Shown: positions 17,299 to 27,024, numbered from the stretch's first letter. The stretch is 64,000 bases of DNA from Marinobacterium sp. (GCA_030602245.1 JAUWAC010000014.1:1-64000); one strand, 5' to 3'. Program-made: numbers and translations. Notes: generated by a model from the letters alone, not told the origin.

Positions 17299-18594
17299 AT
17301 GAGTATTCAGGTCCCGTTGAATCAACTCGGTCTGCGCCAGGCGCTGCAGGCCATCGAATCAGGCGAATGCACGGCGATTGAAATCATCAACGCCTGTTTT
17401 GACCGCATCGAGGCGCGTGAGCCGCAGGTGGGCGCCTGGCAGTACAGTCTGACGCGTGAGGAGTACCTGGCGCAGTACGAGCAGCGGCGCTTTTTCTTCG
17501 AGCAGAGCCTGCTGAAAGGGCTGCCGTTGGGGATCAAGGACATTATCGATACCGCCGATATGCCGACGGAGATGGGGTCTCCGATTCATCAGGGTCGGCG
17601 CCCGGGTAATGACGCCAGCTGCGTTGCGCTGTTGCGACAGGCGGGCGGTATCGTGCTCGGTAAAACCGTGACCACTGAGTTTGCCTATTTTCGCCCGGGC
17701 AAGACCGCCAATCCACGTGATCTGAGCCGCACGCCCGGCGGCTCGTCGAGCGGCTCGGCGGCGGCGGTGGCGGATGCCATGGTGCCGGTGGCGCTGGGAT
17801 CGCAGACGGCGGCATCGGTGATTCGCCCGGCGGCGTACTGCGGAGCAGTGGGCTACGTGGGCAGCCGGGCCGAGTTTTCGCTGCGCGGCGTGCAGCCGCT
17901 GGCGCAGTCGCTGGACTCGCTGGGTGTGCTGGCGCGCTCGGTCGAGGATGTGGAGCTGATTCGCGCGATACTGCTGCGCCAGCTCGATCCACTGCAGCGC
18001 AGTGTTGCCGTGACACCACGACGCGTGCTGATCGTGCGCGGCAGCTGCATCGGCGAGTCGGAGCCGGATATGGAACAGGCTATCGAGCGTCTGGCTGCGC
18101 GGCTGGCACAGCAGGGGGTGGATACGCTCTGGTTGGAGAGCGGTGAAGAGCTGGCCCGCATCGTGGCACGTCACCAGCAGATCATGGCGTTTGAAGTGGC
18201 GCGCAATCTGGTCGAGGAGTCAGCCCGGACAGAGGCGCTCAGTGAGCCGCTGCGGGAGCTGATCGCCAACGGCCTGACCCTGACCCGTGATCAGTATCTG
18301 GCGGCGCTGCAGGATGTGGAGACGACCCGCACCGCGCTGTGGGCGCAGTACGCCGATGTCGATGCGATCCTGGCGCCCGCCGCGCCCGGTGTGGCACCGA
18401 GCGGACTGGGCAAGACCGGTGCGCCGCACATGAGCCGCCCGTGGCAGGCGATGGGGCTGCCGGTGGTGACGCTGCCGGGCCTGACTGACGCGGCGGGCCT
18501 GCCCCTTGGCGTGCAGCTGATCGGCCGTTCGCGCGGCGATCAGGCGTTGCTGGCACTGGCACACTGGCTGGAACCCCTGCTCCTTCAGTGCTGA
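17299..18594 (+). CDS. iacH: Amidase-signature hydrolase, IacH-like
   Basis: A 431-residue amidase-signature enzyme. The Ser-cisSer-Lys machinery is visible: lysine in GIKDIID, and the serine-rich TPGGSSSGSAAAVADAMVPVALG stretch. It hydrolyses an amide bond. In iac clusters the amidase IacH is one of the conserved genes, acting on an amide or lactam-derived intermediate or on amide conjugates; the exact step is unsettled. In described clusters iacH is usually close to iacA; here it is separated by a porin and a flavoenzyme gene. AATCACAGGAAAAC precedes the start. Confidence 0.78.
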   Translation: MSIQVPLNQLGLRQALQAIESGECTAIEIINACFDRIEAREPQVGAWQYSLTREEYLAQYEQRRFFFEQSLLKGLPLGIKDIIDTADMPTEMGSPIHQGRRPGNDASCVALLRQAGGIVLGKTVTTEFAYFRPGKTANPRDLSRTPGGSSSGSAAAVADAMVPVALGSQTAASVIRPAAYCGAVGYVGSRAEFSLRGVQPLAQSLDSLGVLARSVEDVELIRAILLRQLDPLQRSVAVTPRRVLIVRGSCIGESEPDMEQAIERLAARLAQQGVDTLWLESGEELARIVARHQQIMAFEVARNLVEESARTEALSEPLRELIANGLTLTRDQYLAALQDVETTRTALWAQYADVDAILAPAAPGVAPSGLGKTGAPHMSRPWQAMGLPVVTLPGLTDAAGLPLGVQLIGRSRGDQALLALAHWLEPLLLQC

Positions 18595-18614
18595 ATTGAT
18601 CCGGCAGCCCGTCA

Positions 18615-18654
18615 GCACTGAGCCGGACAGGACCCACTCTGTCCGGCTCAGTGC
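18615..18654. terminator. Perfect 16-bp hairpin between iacH and radA
   Basis: GCACTGAGCCGGACAG is followed after an eight-base loop by its exact reverse complement. It lies 20 bases after the amidase stop. No T-run follows on either strand, so it is not a textbook terminator, but it is by far the strongest stem in this part of the window. Confidence 0.6.
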
Positions 18655-18724
18655 GCCGGGGGCCGGACACCTTTCCCCAACCTGGGTTTCCGCTACAATC
18701 GCCTGAGCGATATGAGGAGAACCC

Positions 18725-20110
18725 ATGGCCAAGGCAAAAACAGCTTACGTCTGCAACGACTGCGGCGCCGATTACAGCAAGTGGCAGGGGCAGTGCACGG
18801 CCTGTCGGGCCTGGAACACGATTACCGAGATCCGCCTCAGTCAGGCGCCGGCCGGCGGTGCGCAGGCCGGGGTGCGCAGCGCCCGTTTCGAAGGTTACGC
18901 CGGTGCCGCGGGCAAGGATCGCGTGGTCAGTCTGGCGGATGTCGAGCTCGAGGCGATGCCGCGGATTCCGACCAGTGTCGGCGAGCTGGATCGCGTACTG
19001 GGCGGTGGTCTGGTGCCGGGCTCGGCGGTACTGATCGGCGGTCATCCCGGTGCCGGCAAGAGTACGCTGCTGCTGCAGACCACCTGCTATCTGGCGGCGC
19101 AGATGCCGGCGCTGTACGTGACCGGTGAGGAATCGTTGCAGCAGGTGGCGATGCGTGCCGCACGGCTCGGGCTCAAGGCGGATCAGCTGAAGATGCTGTC
19201 GGAAACCTCGGTCGAGACGATCTGCGATGTGGCCGACCAGCTCAAACCGAAAATCCTCGTCATCGACTCGATTCAGGTGATGCATGTGTCCGATGTGCAG
19301 TCGGCACCGGGCTCGGTGTCGCAGGTGCGCGAGAGCGCCGCGTTCCTGACCCGCTATGCCAAGCAGACCGGCACGGTGCTGTTTCTGGTCGGGCATGTGA
19401 CCAAGGATGGCACGCTGGCCGGACCCAAGGTGCTGGAACACATGATCGACTGTTCGCTGCAGCTGGAAGGTTCCTCTGACAGCCGGTTCCGCACCCTGCG
19501 CAGTCACAAGAACCGTTTTGGCGCCGTCAACGAGCTGGGTGTGTTCGCGATGGTGGAAACCGGACTCAAGGAGGTGAAGAACCCCAGTTCGATCTTCCTC
19601 AGTCGTGGCAGTGAACCGAGCCCCGGCAGTGTCGTCATGGTGGTCTGGGAGGGTACCCGGCCGCTGCTGGTCGAGCTGCAGGCGCTGGTCGATACCTCGC
19701 ATCTGTCCAATCCGCGCCGCGTGGCGGTGGGCATGGATACCAACCGGCTGGCGATGCTGCTGGCGGTGCTCAATCGCCACGGCGGCCTGATGACCGGCGA
19801 TCAGGATGTGTTCGTCAACGTGGTCGGCGGCGTGCGGGTGCTGGAAACCAGCGCGGATCTGGCGCTGTTGCTGGCGGTGGTGTCGAGTTTTCGTGATCGC
19901 GCGCTGCCGCAGGATCTGATGGTGTTTGGCGAGGTCGGTCTGTCCGGTGAGATCCGCCCGGTACCCAACGGTCAGGAGCGTATCCGCGAAGCGGCCAAGC
20001 ACGGCTTCAGGCGCGCCATCGTACCGCGGGCCAACGTGCCGCGGGAGGGCATTGCCGGTATCGAAGTGGTGCCGGTGGATACGCTGGCGCAGGCGCTGGA
20101 TGCGATCTGA
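18725..20110 (+). CDS. radA: DNA repair protein RadA
   Basis: A 461-residue RecA-related branch-migration helicase used in recombination. The N-terminal zinc finger uses Cys10, Cys13, Cys24 and Cys27; Walker A is GGHPGAGKST (105-114); the RadA-specific KNRFG motif is present; and the C-terminal Lon-like domain carries GEVGLSGEIRPV. Length matches E. coli RadA (460). AGGAGAACCC precedes the ATG. TACAAT at 18,694-18,699 is a possible -10 element without a good -35. Confidence 0.95.
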   Translation: MAKAKTAYVCNDCGADYSKWQGQCTACRAWNTITEIRLSQAPAGGAQAGVRSARFEGYAGAAGKDRVVSLADVELEAMPRIPTSVGELDRVLGGGLVPGSAVLIGGHPGAGKSTLLLQTTCYLAAQMPALYVTGEESLQQVAMRAARLGLKADQLKMLSETSVETICDVADQLKPKILVIDSIQVMHVSDVQSAPGSVSQVRESAAFLTRYAKQTGTVLFLVGHVTKDGTLAGPKVLEHMIDCSLQLEGSSDSRFRTLRSHKNRFGAVNELGVFAMVETGLKEVKNPSSIFLSRGSEPSPGSVVMVVWEGTRPLLVELQALVDTSHLSNPRRVAVGMDTNRLAMLLAVLNRHGGLMTGDQDVFVNVVGGVRVLETSADLALLLAVVSSFRDRALPQDLMVFGEVGLSGEIRPVPNGQERIREAAKHGFRRAIVPRANVPREGIAGIEVVPVDTLAQALDAI

Positions 20111-20175
20111 CAGCGGCCGCAGCCCGAACCGGCAGGCGCTGACGGGCTGCGCGCATTAAACGGGGGGCGGGCGCT

Positions 20176-20550
20176 TCATTCCTGAGGCGGGAACATCGCC
20201 TCGAGTTCGCGCTCCAGCAGCGTCTCATCGCCCAGATTCAGCTCCACCAGACGGCGCAGGTGGCTGATGCTGTCCAGCTCCATGTCGCCGGCCTTGAATC
20301 CGTACTGCTCGCCGCAGATGTGGGTCAGGGTGCCGGGCATGCTGATCAGAACATCGTTGGCCAGGTAGATCCGCAGTTCGGCCTGTTCGCCGGTATCCAG
20401 CGGCAGTGGGGTCGCGGTTTCAATGAGGGCACCGCGCAGCGAGATATCCACCAGCTGAACTTCAAACGGTCCTTGTTGTGTGTGCAGCTCGCATCCGGCA
20501 TCAAATCGGATACGGGAGAAACGGCGGCGGTCGACAGGGTTATCGGTCAC
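20176..20550 (-). CDS. PilZ-domain protein
   Basis: A 124-residue PilZ protein that binds cyclic di-GMP. The RxxxR element is in DRRRFSRIRF and the (D/N)xSxxG element is DISLRG, which together grip the ligand. It is a single-domain receiver and probably acts by docking on another protein. The divergent neighbour at 20,713 is a diguanylate cyclase, so producer and receptor of the same second messenger lie side by side. The output process cannot be told. Confidence 0.88.
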   Translation of the reverse strand: MTDNPVDRRRFSRIRFDAGCELHTQQGPFEVQLVDISLRGALIETATPLPLDTGEQAELRIYLANDVLISMPGTLTHICGEQYGFKAGDMELDSISHLRRLVELNLGDETLLERELEAMFPPQE

Positions 20551-20712
20551 TGGGGCGTCCTCGTGCGGTGGGTTCTGGCTGAAATCTTCTTGTCATCGGT
20601 GCCAGCCTGCTCCATGGTATTACACACCCACTTCTTTGGGGAAGGGCTGACGTCGCGCAAGGATTGGCCGGTCGAAATTCGATAGCGTTACCTTTTCGAG
20701 TCCACCGAATGG

Positions 20713-21912
20713 ATGAGGTCAGGCTTGCTGAAGATCATGATGACAATGTTGGATGTTCTCTCGGTTTCGCGGCACTCGCGCTATTTCAACCAGACGCGAA
20801 GCCATCACATCTTTCAGCGCGTGCGCCTGATCACGTTGCTGCTGGCGGTGCTGCAGACCGCCTGGGTGCTGGTTGACCAGCTGCTGCTGCCGGCGGCGGT
20901 ACAGAACCCGATTGCGGCAGGGCGGGTCGCGAGCAGTGTGGCGCTGATCGCGCTGCTGGCGTGGTATGGCCAGCCCTACAATCTGAAGTTTTCGCTGGCG
21001 CGGCTGGCGCTGCTGATTCTGATTCTGTCGGGCTTCCAGACCTACAGTCAGGTGGTGCTGCTGCAGGCCGGCTATGAGCACGCGGTGGCGGGTTATCAGT
21101 TCTTCCCGTTCATGATCGTGGCGATGCAGGCGATCTTCCCGCTGACCATCGTCGAGGTGATCGTCATCACCGCCACGGTTACGCTGATCGAGCTGGCCAC
21201 GCAGGTGGTGGCGGGTCAGTTTGGCGGGGTGGCCGAGATCAATGATCTCTGGCTGCTGCTGGTGCTGGCGGTCATCGCCGGTTGGGCATCGGTCAACCAG
21301 CTCAGCATGCTGCTGGGGCTGTACCGGCAGGCGACGCGCGATGCGCTGACCGGGCTGGCCAACCGCCGTCAGGTGATGGAACACCTCGAGGGGGATGTGG
21401 ACCTGTGCCGTCGCGAGCGCCGGCCGCTGTCGGTGCTGCTGTTCGATCTGGACAAGTTCAAGAGCTTCAATGACAACCACGGTCATGCCGCCGGCGATAT
21501 CGTGCTGAAGCAGTTTGCCAAAATCCTGCGTCAGCAGACCCAGCCCAAGGGCAAGTCCGGGCAGGGTAATCTGGCGGGCCGGTTCGGCGGTGAGGAGTTT
21601 CTGGTGATTCTGCCCGGCGCCGGTCCCGACGCGGCGGCCGAGATGGCCGAGCAGATCGGGGCCGCGTGCCATCTGTCGCCGGTGCGGATTCCCTCCGGTG
21701 AGCAGGTTGGCTTTACCACCAGTATCGGTGTGGCGACACTGGCCGATGGTGAAACACCGTCGGATCTGCTGCGCCGTGCCGACGAGGCGCTGTACGAGGC
21801 CAAGGCGCAGGGGCGTGATCGCTACGTGGTGGCCTCGGAGGCGCCGGCCGACAGTGCATCGGTTGCCAGTGGCGATGAGACCGATCAGAGCGAGGCGGTG
21901 GTGGCCGGATAG
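20713..21912 (+). CDS. Membrane-bound diguanylate cyclase (GGEEF)
   Basis: A protein of up to 399 residues. Residues 30-205 form about six hydrophobic helices, comparable to MASE-type sensory membrane domains. Residues 215-375 are a GGDEF domain with the active-site loop RFGGEEF and the DALTGLANRR and FDLDKFKSFND motifs. The inhibitory RxxD site upstream of the active loop is absent (NLAGRF instead), suggesting no classical product feedback. The exact start is uncertain: in-frame ATGs at codons 10, 11 and 13 are alternatives. The C-terminal 30 residues are acidic and disordered. Confidence 0.88.
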   Translation: MRSGLLKIMMTMLDVLSVSRHSRYFNQTRSHHIFQRVRLITLLLAVLQTAWVLVDQLLLPAAVQNPIAAGRVASSVALIALLAWYGQPYNLKFSLARLALLILILSGFQTYSQVVLLQAGYEHAVAGYQFFPFMIVAMQAIFPLTIVEVIVITATVTLIELATQVVAGQFGGVAEINDLWLLLVLAVIAGWASVNQLSMLLGLYRQATRDALTGLANRRQVMEHLEGDVDLCRRERRPLSVLLFDLDKFKSFNDNHGHAAGDIVLKQFAKILRQQTQPKGKSGQGNLAGRFGGEEFLVILPGAGPDAAAEMAEQIGAACHLSPVRIPSGEQVGFTTSIGVATLADGETPSDLLRRADEALYEAKAQGRDRYVVASEAPADSASVASGDETDQSEAVVAG

Positions 21913-21951
21913 GTCTGATCCGCTGCGCAACAGACCCGCAGATACGAAAAA

Positions 21952-21974
21952 GCCGGCTTGAGCGCCGGCTTTTT
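21952..21974. terminator. Bidirectional terminator between diguanylate cyclase and ettA
   Basis: AAAAA-GCCGGC-TTGAGC-GCCGGC-TTTTT: a six-bp stem flanked by A and T runs, serving the two converging genes. Confidence 0.85.
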
Positions 21975-21993
21975 GTTGTGTGATCGGGGGCGA

Positions 21994-23652
21994 TCAGGAG
22001 ATGCGACGGTACTTGATGCGTTCCGGCTGGTGATCCTTGCCGTAGCGACGCTTGTAGTCCTCGGCGTACTCGGTGTAGTTGCCCTCGAAGAACTCGACGC
22101 GCGAGTCGCCCTCGTAACCGATGATGTGGGTACAGATACGGTCGAGGAACCAGCGGTCGTGCGAGATCACCAGTGCCGAGCCCGGGAACGCCAGCAGCGC
22201 TTCTTCCAGTGCGCGCAGGGTTTCCACGTCCAGGTCGTTGGTCGGCTCGTCGAGCAGCAGCACGTTGCCGCCTTCTTTCAGCAGCTTGGCCATGTGCAGA
22301 CGGTTGCGCTCACCGCCGGACAGATCCTTGACGAACTTCTGCTGGTCGGAACCCTTGAAGTTGAAGCGGCCACAGTAGGCGCGTGACGGTGTCTGGTAGT
22401 TGCCGACGGTGATGATGTCCTGGCCGTCGGAGATCTCCTCGAACACGGTCTTGCTGCCGTCGAGTTCGCGGGACTGGTTGACGTACGCCAGCTTCACGGT
22501 GGAACCGATCTCGATCTCACCGGAATCGGGCTGCTCCTCGCCGGTGATCATGCGGAACAGCGTCGATTTGCCGGCGCCGTTGGCACCGACGATGCCGACG
22601 ATGGCACCGGGCGGAATCGCGAAGCTCAGGTTTTCGAACAGCAGCTTGTCGCCGTAGGTCTTGGTCACGTTATGCAGTTCGATCACCTTGTCGCCCAGAC
22701 GCGGGCCGGGCGGAATGTAGATTTCCTGCGTCTCGTTGCGCTGCTGGAACTCGCGCGAGTTCATCTCTTCGAACTGCTTCAGACGCGCCTTGGACTTGGC
22801 CTGACGGCCCTTGGCACCCTGACGCACCCATTCCAGCTCGGCCTTGATCGCCTTGCGGTGAGAGGCTTCCTGCTTGGCTTCCTGCTCGAGGCGCTTCTCC
22901 TTCTGCTCCAGCCAGCTGGAGTAGTTGCCCTCGTAGGGGATGCCATGGCCGCGGTCGAGCTCGAGGATCCAGCCGGCGGCGTTGTCGAGGAAGTAGCGGT
23001 CGTGGGTGATCGCGACGACGGTACCGTTGTACTCCTGCAGGAAGCGCTCGAGCCATGCGATCGACTCGGCATCCAGGTGGTTGGTGGGCTCGTCCAGCAG
23101 CAGCATGTCCGGGTGGTCGAGCAGCAGACGGCACAGGGCCACGCGGCGGCGCTCACCACCGGAGAGGTGGGCGACCTTTGCATCCCACGGCGGCAGACGC
23201 ATCGCATCGGCGGCGCGCTCCAGTGCCTGATCGAGGTTGTGGCCGTCCTTCGCCTGAATCAGGTTCTCGAGCTCGGCCTGCTTTTTGGCCAGTTCATCGA
23301 AGTCGGCGTCCGGATCGGCATAGGCGGCGTAGACCTGATCCAGCTCCGCCAGCGCCTCCTTGACGTCGGCAACGGCTTCTTCAACCACTTCGCGGACCGT
23401 TTTGCTGTCGTCCAGCTCCGGCTCCTGTGGCAGATAGCCGACCTTCATACCCGGCATCGGGCGGGCTTCGCCGGTGTACTCCTGATCGACGCCGGCCATG
23501 ATGCGCAGCAGGGTCGACTTGCCGGCACCGTTGAGACCCAGTACGCCGATCTTGGCGCCCGGGAAGAATGACAGGGAGATGTCCTTGAGAATTTCCCGCT
23601 TCGGCGGCACAACCTTGCCGACGCGGTTCATCGTATACACGTATTGAGCCAT
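21994..23652 (-). CDS. ettA: Energy-dependent translational throttle protein EttA
   Basis: A 552-residue ABC-F protein with two ATPase domains and no membrane part. It acts at the ribosomal E site, gating the first peptide bond according to ATP/ADP. The first Walker A is GLNGAGKST and the second GANGAGKST; the signatures are LSGGERRRVALCRLL and LSGGERNRLHMAKLL; the arm sequence between them is rich in charged residues (EQKEKRLEQEAKQE). The start MAQYVYTMNRVGK matches the family; upstream in-frame codons lack support. Length fits E. coli EttA (555). Confidence 0.95.
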   Translation of the reverse strand: MAQYVYTMNRVGKVVPPKREILKDISLSFFPGAKIGVLGLNGAGKSTLLRIMAGVDQEYTGEARPMPGMKVGYLPQEPELDDSKTVREVVEEAVADVKEALAELDQVYAAYADPDADFDELAKKQAELENLIQAKDGHNLDQALERAADAMRLPPWDAKVAHLSGGERRRVALCRLLLDHPDMLLLDEPTNHLDAESIAWLERFLQEYNGTVVAITHDRYFLDNAAGWILELDRGHGIPYEGNYSSWLEQKEKRLEQEAKQEASHRKAIKAELEWVRQGAKGRQAKSKARLKQFEEMNSREFQQRNETQEIYIPPGPRLGDKVIELHNVTKTYGDKLLFENLSFAIPPGAIVGIVGANGAGKSTLFRMITGEEQPDSGEIEIGSTVKLAYVNQSRELDGSKTVFEEISDGQDIITVGNYQTPSRAYCGRFNFKGSDQQKFVKDLSGGERNRLHMAKLLKEGGNVLLLDEPTNDLDVETLRALEEALLAFPGSALVISHDRWFLDRICTHIIGYEGDSRVEFFEGNYTEYAEDYKRRYGKDHQPERIKYRRIS

Positions 23653-23867
23653 CCAGAAGAACCTCTGGTCTTGCGGTTGGAAAGGGTAATGCGGATGCGC
23701 CGATTCTACCTGTCCGGGGCGGTGAAAGCCATTTCGAGCGCGTGCAATCAGGCCGTTGGCAGTGGCGGCCGATGTGACGCGGCGCGCCGGCAACGGAGGG
23801 CTGTCGCATGAATCCTGTTCCAGATTTCCTGACCGCTTTTCATGTGCCCCGCGGCGGTTTTTTCGAC

Positions 23868-23873
23868 TATAAT
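23868..23873 (+). promoter_or_regulatory. Candidate -10 box for glyA
   Basis: A perfect TATAAT hexamer lies 85 bp before the glyA start. The region 17 bp upstream shows no convincing -35, so an activator may be needed. This is a short motif and could be chance. Confidence 0.45.
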
Positions 23874-23958
23874 GCTCGCCTTTTCACGGCAGATCGGGTG
23901 TAAACGCGAACGCGAACCCGGCCAGATGCCGACGACGTGGCTCAATCAGGGGACAGTA

Positions 23959-25215
23959 ATGTTTAGCAAAGATATGTCTATCGCCAGCTTCGACAAGGAT
24001 CTCTGGGACGCGATGCAGTCCGAGGTGACCCGCCAGGAGGAGCACATCGAGCTGATCGCTTCCGAGAACTACACCAGCCCGCGTGTCATGGAAGCGCAGG
24101 GTTCTGCGCTGACCAACAAGTATGCGGAAGGCTATCCCGGCAAGCGTTACTACGGCGGCTGTGAGTACGTCGATATTGTCGAAAATCTGGCGATCGAGCG
24201 TGCCTGCGAACTGTTCGGCGCGACCTACGCCAACGTGCAGCCTCACTCCGGTTCCCAGGCCAACGCCGCGGTCTATATGGCACTGTGCAAGCCGGGTGAT
24301 ACGGTTCTCGGCATGAGCCTCGCGCACGGTGGCCACCTGACCCACGGTGCCTCCGTCTCCTTCTCCGGTCGCATCTACAATGCCGTACAGTACGGGCTGA
24401 ACCCGGAAACAGGTGAGATCGACTACGCCGAAGTCGAGCGTCTGGCCGAAGAGCACAAGCCGAAGATGATCGTGGCCGGCTTCTCCGCCTACTCGCGTGT
24501 CATCGACTGGGCGAAGTTCCGTGAGATCGCCGATAAGGTCGGTGCCTACCTGTTCGTCGACATGGCCCATATCGCCGGTCTGGTCGCGGCGGGCGTGTAC
24601 CCGTCACCGATGCCGTTCGCCGATGTTGTCACCACCACCACCCACAAGACGCTGGGCGGTCCGCGTGGCGGCCTGATCCTGTCTGCCCGTGCCGATGAAG
24701 AGCTACAGAAGAAGCTGAACTTCGCCGTGTTCCCGGAATCTCAGGGCGGCCCGCTGATGCACATCATCGCGGCCAAGGCGGTCTGCTTCAAGGAAGCGCT
24801 GGAGCCGGAGTGGAAGGCGTATCAGGCGCAGGTGGTCAAGAACGCACAGGCGATGGTCAAGGTCTTCCTCGAGCGTGGCATCGATATCGTGTCCGGCGGT
24901 ACCGAGGATCACCTGTTCCTCGTTGACCTGATCAAGAAGGACATCACCGGTAAGGACGCGGATGCGGCGCTGGGTCGTGCCAACATCACCGTGAACAAGA
25001 ATGCGGTTCCGAACGACCCGCGTTCACCGTTCGTGACCTCCGGTCTGCGTATCGGTACGCCGGCGGTGACCCGTCGCGGCTTCAAGGAAGCGGAAGTGAC
25101 CGAACTGGCGCACTGGATCTGCGACATCCTCGACGATATCGAGAACGAGCAGACCATCGAAACCGTGAAGGGCAAGGTGCTGGATATCTGCGCCCGCTTC
25201 CCGGTGTACAAGTAA
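23959..25215 (+). CDS. glyA: Serine hydroxymethyltransferase GlyA
   Basis: A 418-residue PLP enzyme converting serine and tetrahydrofolate to glycine and 5,10-methylene-tetrahydrofolate. The PLP lysine is in [15 protein letters not shown], and the family opening [21 protein letters not shown] is intact. I choose the ATG at 23,959 because AGGGGACA precedes it and it matches family length; longer frames run through the promoter region. TATAAT at 23,868-23,873 is a likely -10 element, 80 bp upstream. No riboswitch fold was noticed. Confidence 0.96.
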   Translation: MFSKDMSIASFDKDLWDAMQSEVTRQEEHIELIASENYTSPRVMEAQGSALTNKYAEGYPGKRYYGGCEYVDIVENLAIERACELFGATYANVQPHSGSQANAAVYMALCKPGDTVLGMSLAHGGHLTHGASVSFSGRIYNAVQYGLNPETGEIDYAEVERLAEEHKPKMIVAGFSAYSRVIDWAKFREIADKVGAYLFVDMAHIAGLVAAGVYPSPMPFADVVTTTTHKTLGGPRGGLILSARADEELQKKLNFAVFPESQGGPLMHIIAAKAVCFKEALEPEWKAYQAQVVKNAQAMVKVFLERGIDIVSGGTEDHLFLVDLIKKDITGKDADAALGRANITVNKNAVPNDPRSPFVTSGLRIGTPAVTRRGFKEAEVTELAHWICDILDDIENEQTIETVKGKVLDICARFPVYK

Positions 25216-25229
25216 GGGAGAGGGCGAAG

Positions 25230-25255
25230 CCGGCGCGCCGCTGCAGGGGCGCCGG
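25230..25255 (+). terminator. GC-rich hairpin after glyA
   Basis: CCGGCGCGCC and GGGGCGCCGG pair with one mismatch around a six-base loop, 15 bases after the glyA stop. There is no T-run. It probably marks the end of the glyA message. Confidence 0.5.
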
Positions 25256-25392
25256 AGTGCGTGCCGAGGCTGGAAACTTGCATCCGGCCTCCCTAGAATA
25301 GCGGGGCGGCGACAAGTCGCCCCGTTTGTCGTCTGTACAGACGCCTGTTTCTTTCCGGCTTTCGGGCCGCCGCTCTTTAATCGAGGCTGAGG

Positions 25393-25872
25393 ATGCATTG
25401 TCCCTTCTGTGGCGCAAGTGATACCAAGGTTGTCGACTCGCGACTGGTCGCCGAGGGGCAGCAGGTGCGCCGGCGGCGTGAATGCGTCAAATGCCACGAA
25501 CGTTTTACCACTTTCGAAGAAGCTGAACTGGTGATGCCGCGGGTGATCAAGACCGACGGTACCCGGCAGCCGTTCGATGAAGCCAAGCTGCGTGGCGGCA
25601 TCCAGCGGGCGCTGGAAAAACGCCCGGTCAGCGTGGAGGCGATCGAAGCCTGTGTGACCCGTATCAAGCTGCGCCTGCGCGCCACCGGTGAGCGTGAGCT
25701 GCCCTCCCGCGAGGTGGGCGAGATTGTCATGGCGGAGCTGCGCAAACTGGATCAGGTGGCCTACGTGCGCTTCGCGTCCGTCTATCGCAGTTTTCAGGAC
25801 ATCAACGAATTCAAGGAAGAGATCGAGCGTCTCTCCGCCAACGCCGATGGCAACGGCAACGGGCAGGAGTGA
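25393..25872 (+). CDS. nrdR: Transcriptional repressor NrdR
   Basis: A 159-residue repressor of ribonucleotide reductase genes. The zinc ribbon uses Cys3, Cys6, Cys31 and Cys34, and the ATP-cone domain starts at [24 protein letters not shown]. It senses dATP/ATP. It is the first gene of a tight run into ribD (3 bp apart), the usual gammaproteobacterial arrangement. No NrdR-box pair was seen in the window, as expected without nrd genes. Confidence 0.95.
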   Translation: MHCPFCGASDTKVVDSRLVAEGQQVRRRRECVKCHERFTTFEEAELVMPRVIKTDGTRQPFDEAKLRGGIQRALEKRPVSVEAIEACVTRIKLRLRATGERELPSREVGEIVMAELRKLDQVAYVRFASVYRSFQDINEFKEEIERLSANADGNGNGQE

Positions 25873-25875
25873 GGC

Positions 25876-27024
25876 ATGAGCGTCTTTTCCGATCTCGATC
25901 ACCAGTACATGGGACGAGCCCTCGTACTGGCCCGCCGCGGTCTCTATACCACTGACCCCAACCCGCGCGTCGGCTGTGTGCTGGTGCGTGATGGCGCCGT
26001 GGTGGGCGAGGGCTGGCATGTGCGGGCCGGCGAGGGGCACGCCGAGGTCAATGCGCTGCGGCAGGCGGGTGAACGGGCGCGCGGGGCCACGGCCTATGTC
26101 ACGCTGGAACCCTGCAGCCATCACGGCCGCACGCCGCCGTGCGCCGATACGCTGGTCAACGCCGGTATCGCGCGTATGGTCTGTGCCATGGTCGATCCGA
26201 ATCCGGCTGTGGCCGGACGCGGGCTGGAGCGGCTGCGCAGCGCCGGTGTCGAGGTTCACAGCGGTCTGCTCGAGGCGCAGGCGCGGGCACTGAATCCGGG
26301 CTTTATCAAGCGGATGGAACAGGGCCGGCCCTGGGTCCGGCTCAAGCTGGCGATGAGTCTGGACGGACGAACCGCCATGGCCAGTGGCGAATCCCAGTGG
26401 ATCACGGGGCCGGCGGCCCGGGCCGACGTGCAGCGTTTGCGTGCGCGCAGCTCGGCGATCCTGACCGGTATCGATTCGGTACTGCACGATGACTCTTCCC
26501 TGACCGTGCGTGCCGATGAGCTGGGCCTTGCCCCCGTGCAGGCCGAACAGATCGTGCAGCGTCAGCCGCTGCGGGTTGTGCTCGACAGTCAGCTGCGACT
26601 GCCGTCCGCAGCGAAGCTGCTGTCGCAACCGGGGCGGACGCTGGTCGTGACACTGGCGCAGGATGAAACCCGGGCCGCTGCTCTGCGCGCCGCCGGTGCA
26701 GAGGTGGTGCGGCGTGATGACCGCGAGCGGATCGATCTGGCCGGCGTCATTGAATATCTGGCGCAGGCTGAGCAGTGCAACGAGTTGCTGGTCGAGTGCG
26801 GCGCGCGGCTGGCCGGGGCCTTCGTGGCGGCGGGGCTGGTCGACGAACTGGTTGTCTACATGGCACCCAAACTGCTGGGCAGTGCTGCGCGCCCGCTGCT
26901 GGAGCTGCCGCTGGAACGCATGGCGCAGCAGGTACCGCTCGAGCTGGTCGAACTGCGCCATCTCGGGGCTGATCTGCGCCTGACCTGGCGTGTGTCGGCC
27001 ACAGATACGGAGCGATCGGACTGA
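25876..27024 (+). CDS. ribD: Bifunctional riboflavin deaminase/reductase RibD
   Basis: A 382-residue two-domain enzyme. The N-terminal cytidine-deaminase fold has the zinc site GHAEVNAL and PCSHHGRTPPC. The C-terminal reductase domain begins near KLAMSLDGRTAMASGESQWITG and contains VECGARLAGAFVAAGLVDEL. It carries out the second and third steps from GTP to riboflavin. The start overlaps nothing but lies three bases after nrdR; the end overlaps ribE as TGATG. Confidence 0.95.
   Translation: MSVFSDLDHQYMGRALVLARRGLYTTDPNPRVGCVLVRDGAVVGEGWHVRAGEGHAEVNALRQAGERARGATAYVTLEPCSHHGRTPPCADTLVNAGIARMVCAMVDPNPAVAGRGLERLRSAGVEVHSGLLEAQARALNPGFIKRMEQGRPWVRLKLAMSLDGRTAMASGESQWITGPAARADVQRLRARSSAILTGIDSVLHDDSSLTVRADELGLAPVQAEQIVQRQPLRVVLDSQLRLPSAAKLLSQPGRTLVVTLAQDETRAAALRAAGAEVVRRDDRERIDLAGVIEYLAQAEQCNELLVECGARLAGAFVAAGLVDELVVYMAPKLLGSAARPLLELPLERMAQQVPLELVELRHLGADLRLTWRVSATDTERSD

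Noticed and set aside
23794-23958. Riboswitch or long N-terminal extension ahead of glyA
   Set aside because: No paired glycine-aptamer-like structure seen; the extension runs through the promoter-like TATAAT and lacks a ribosome site.
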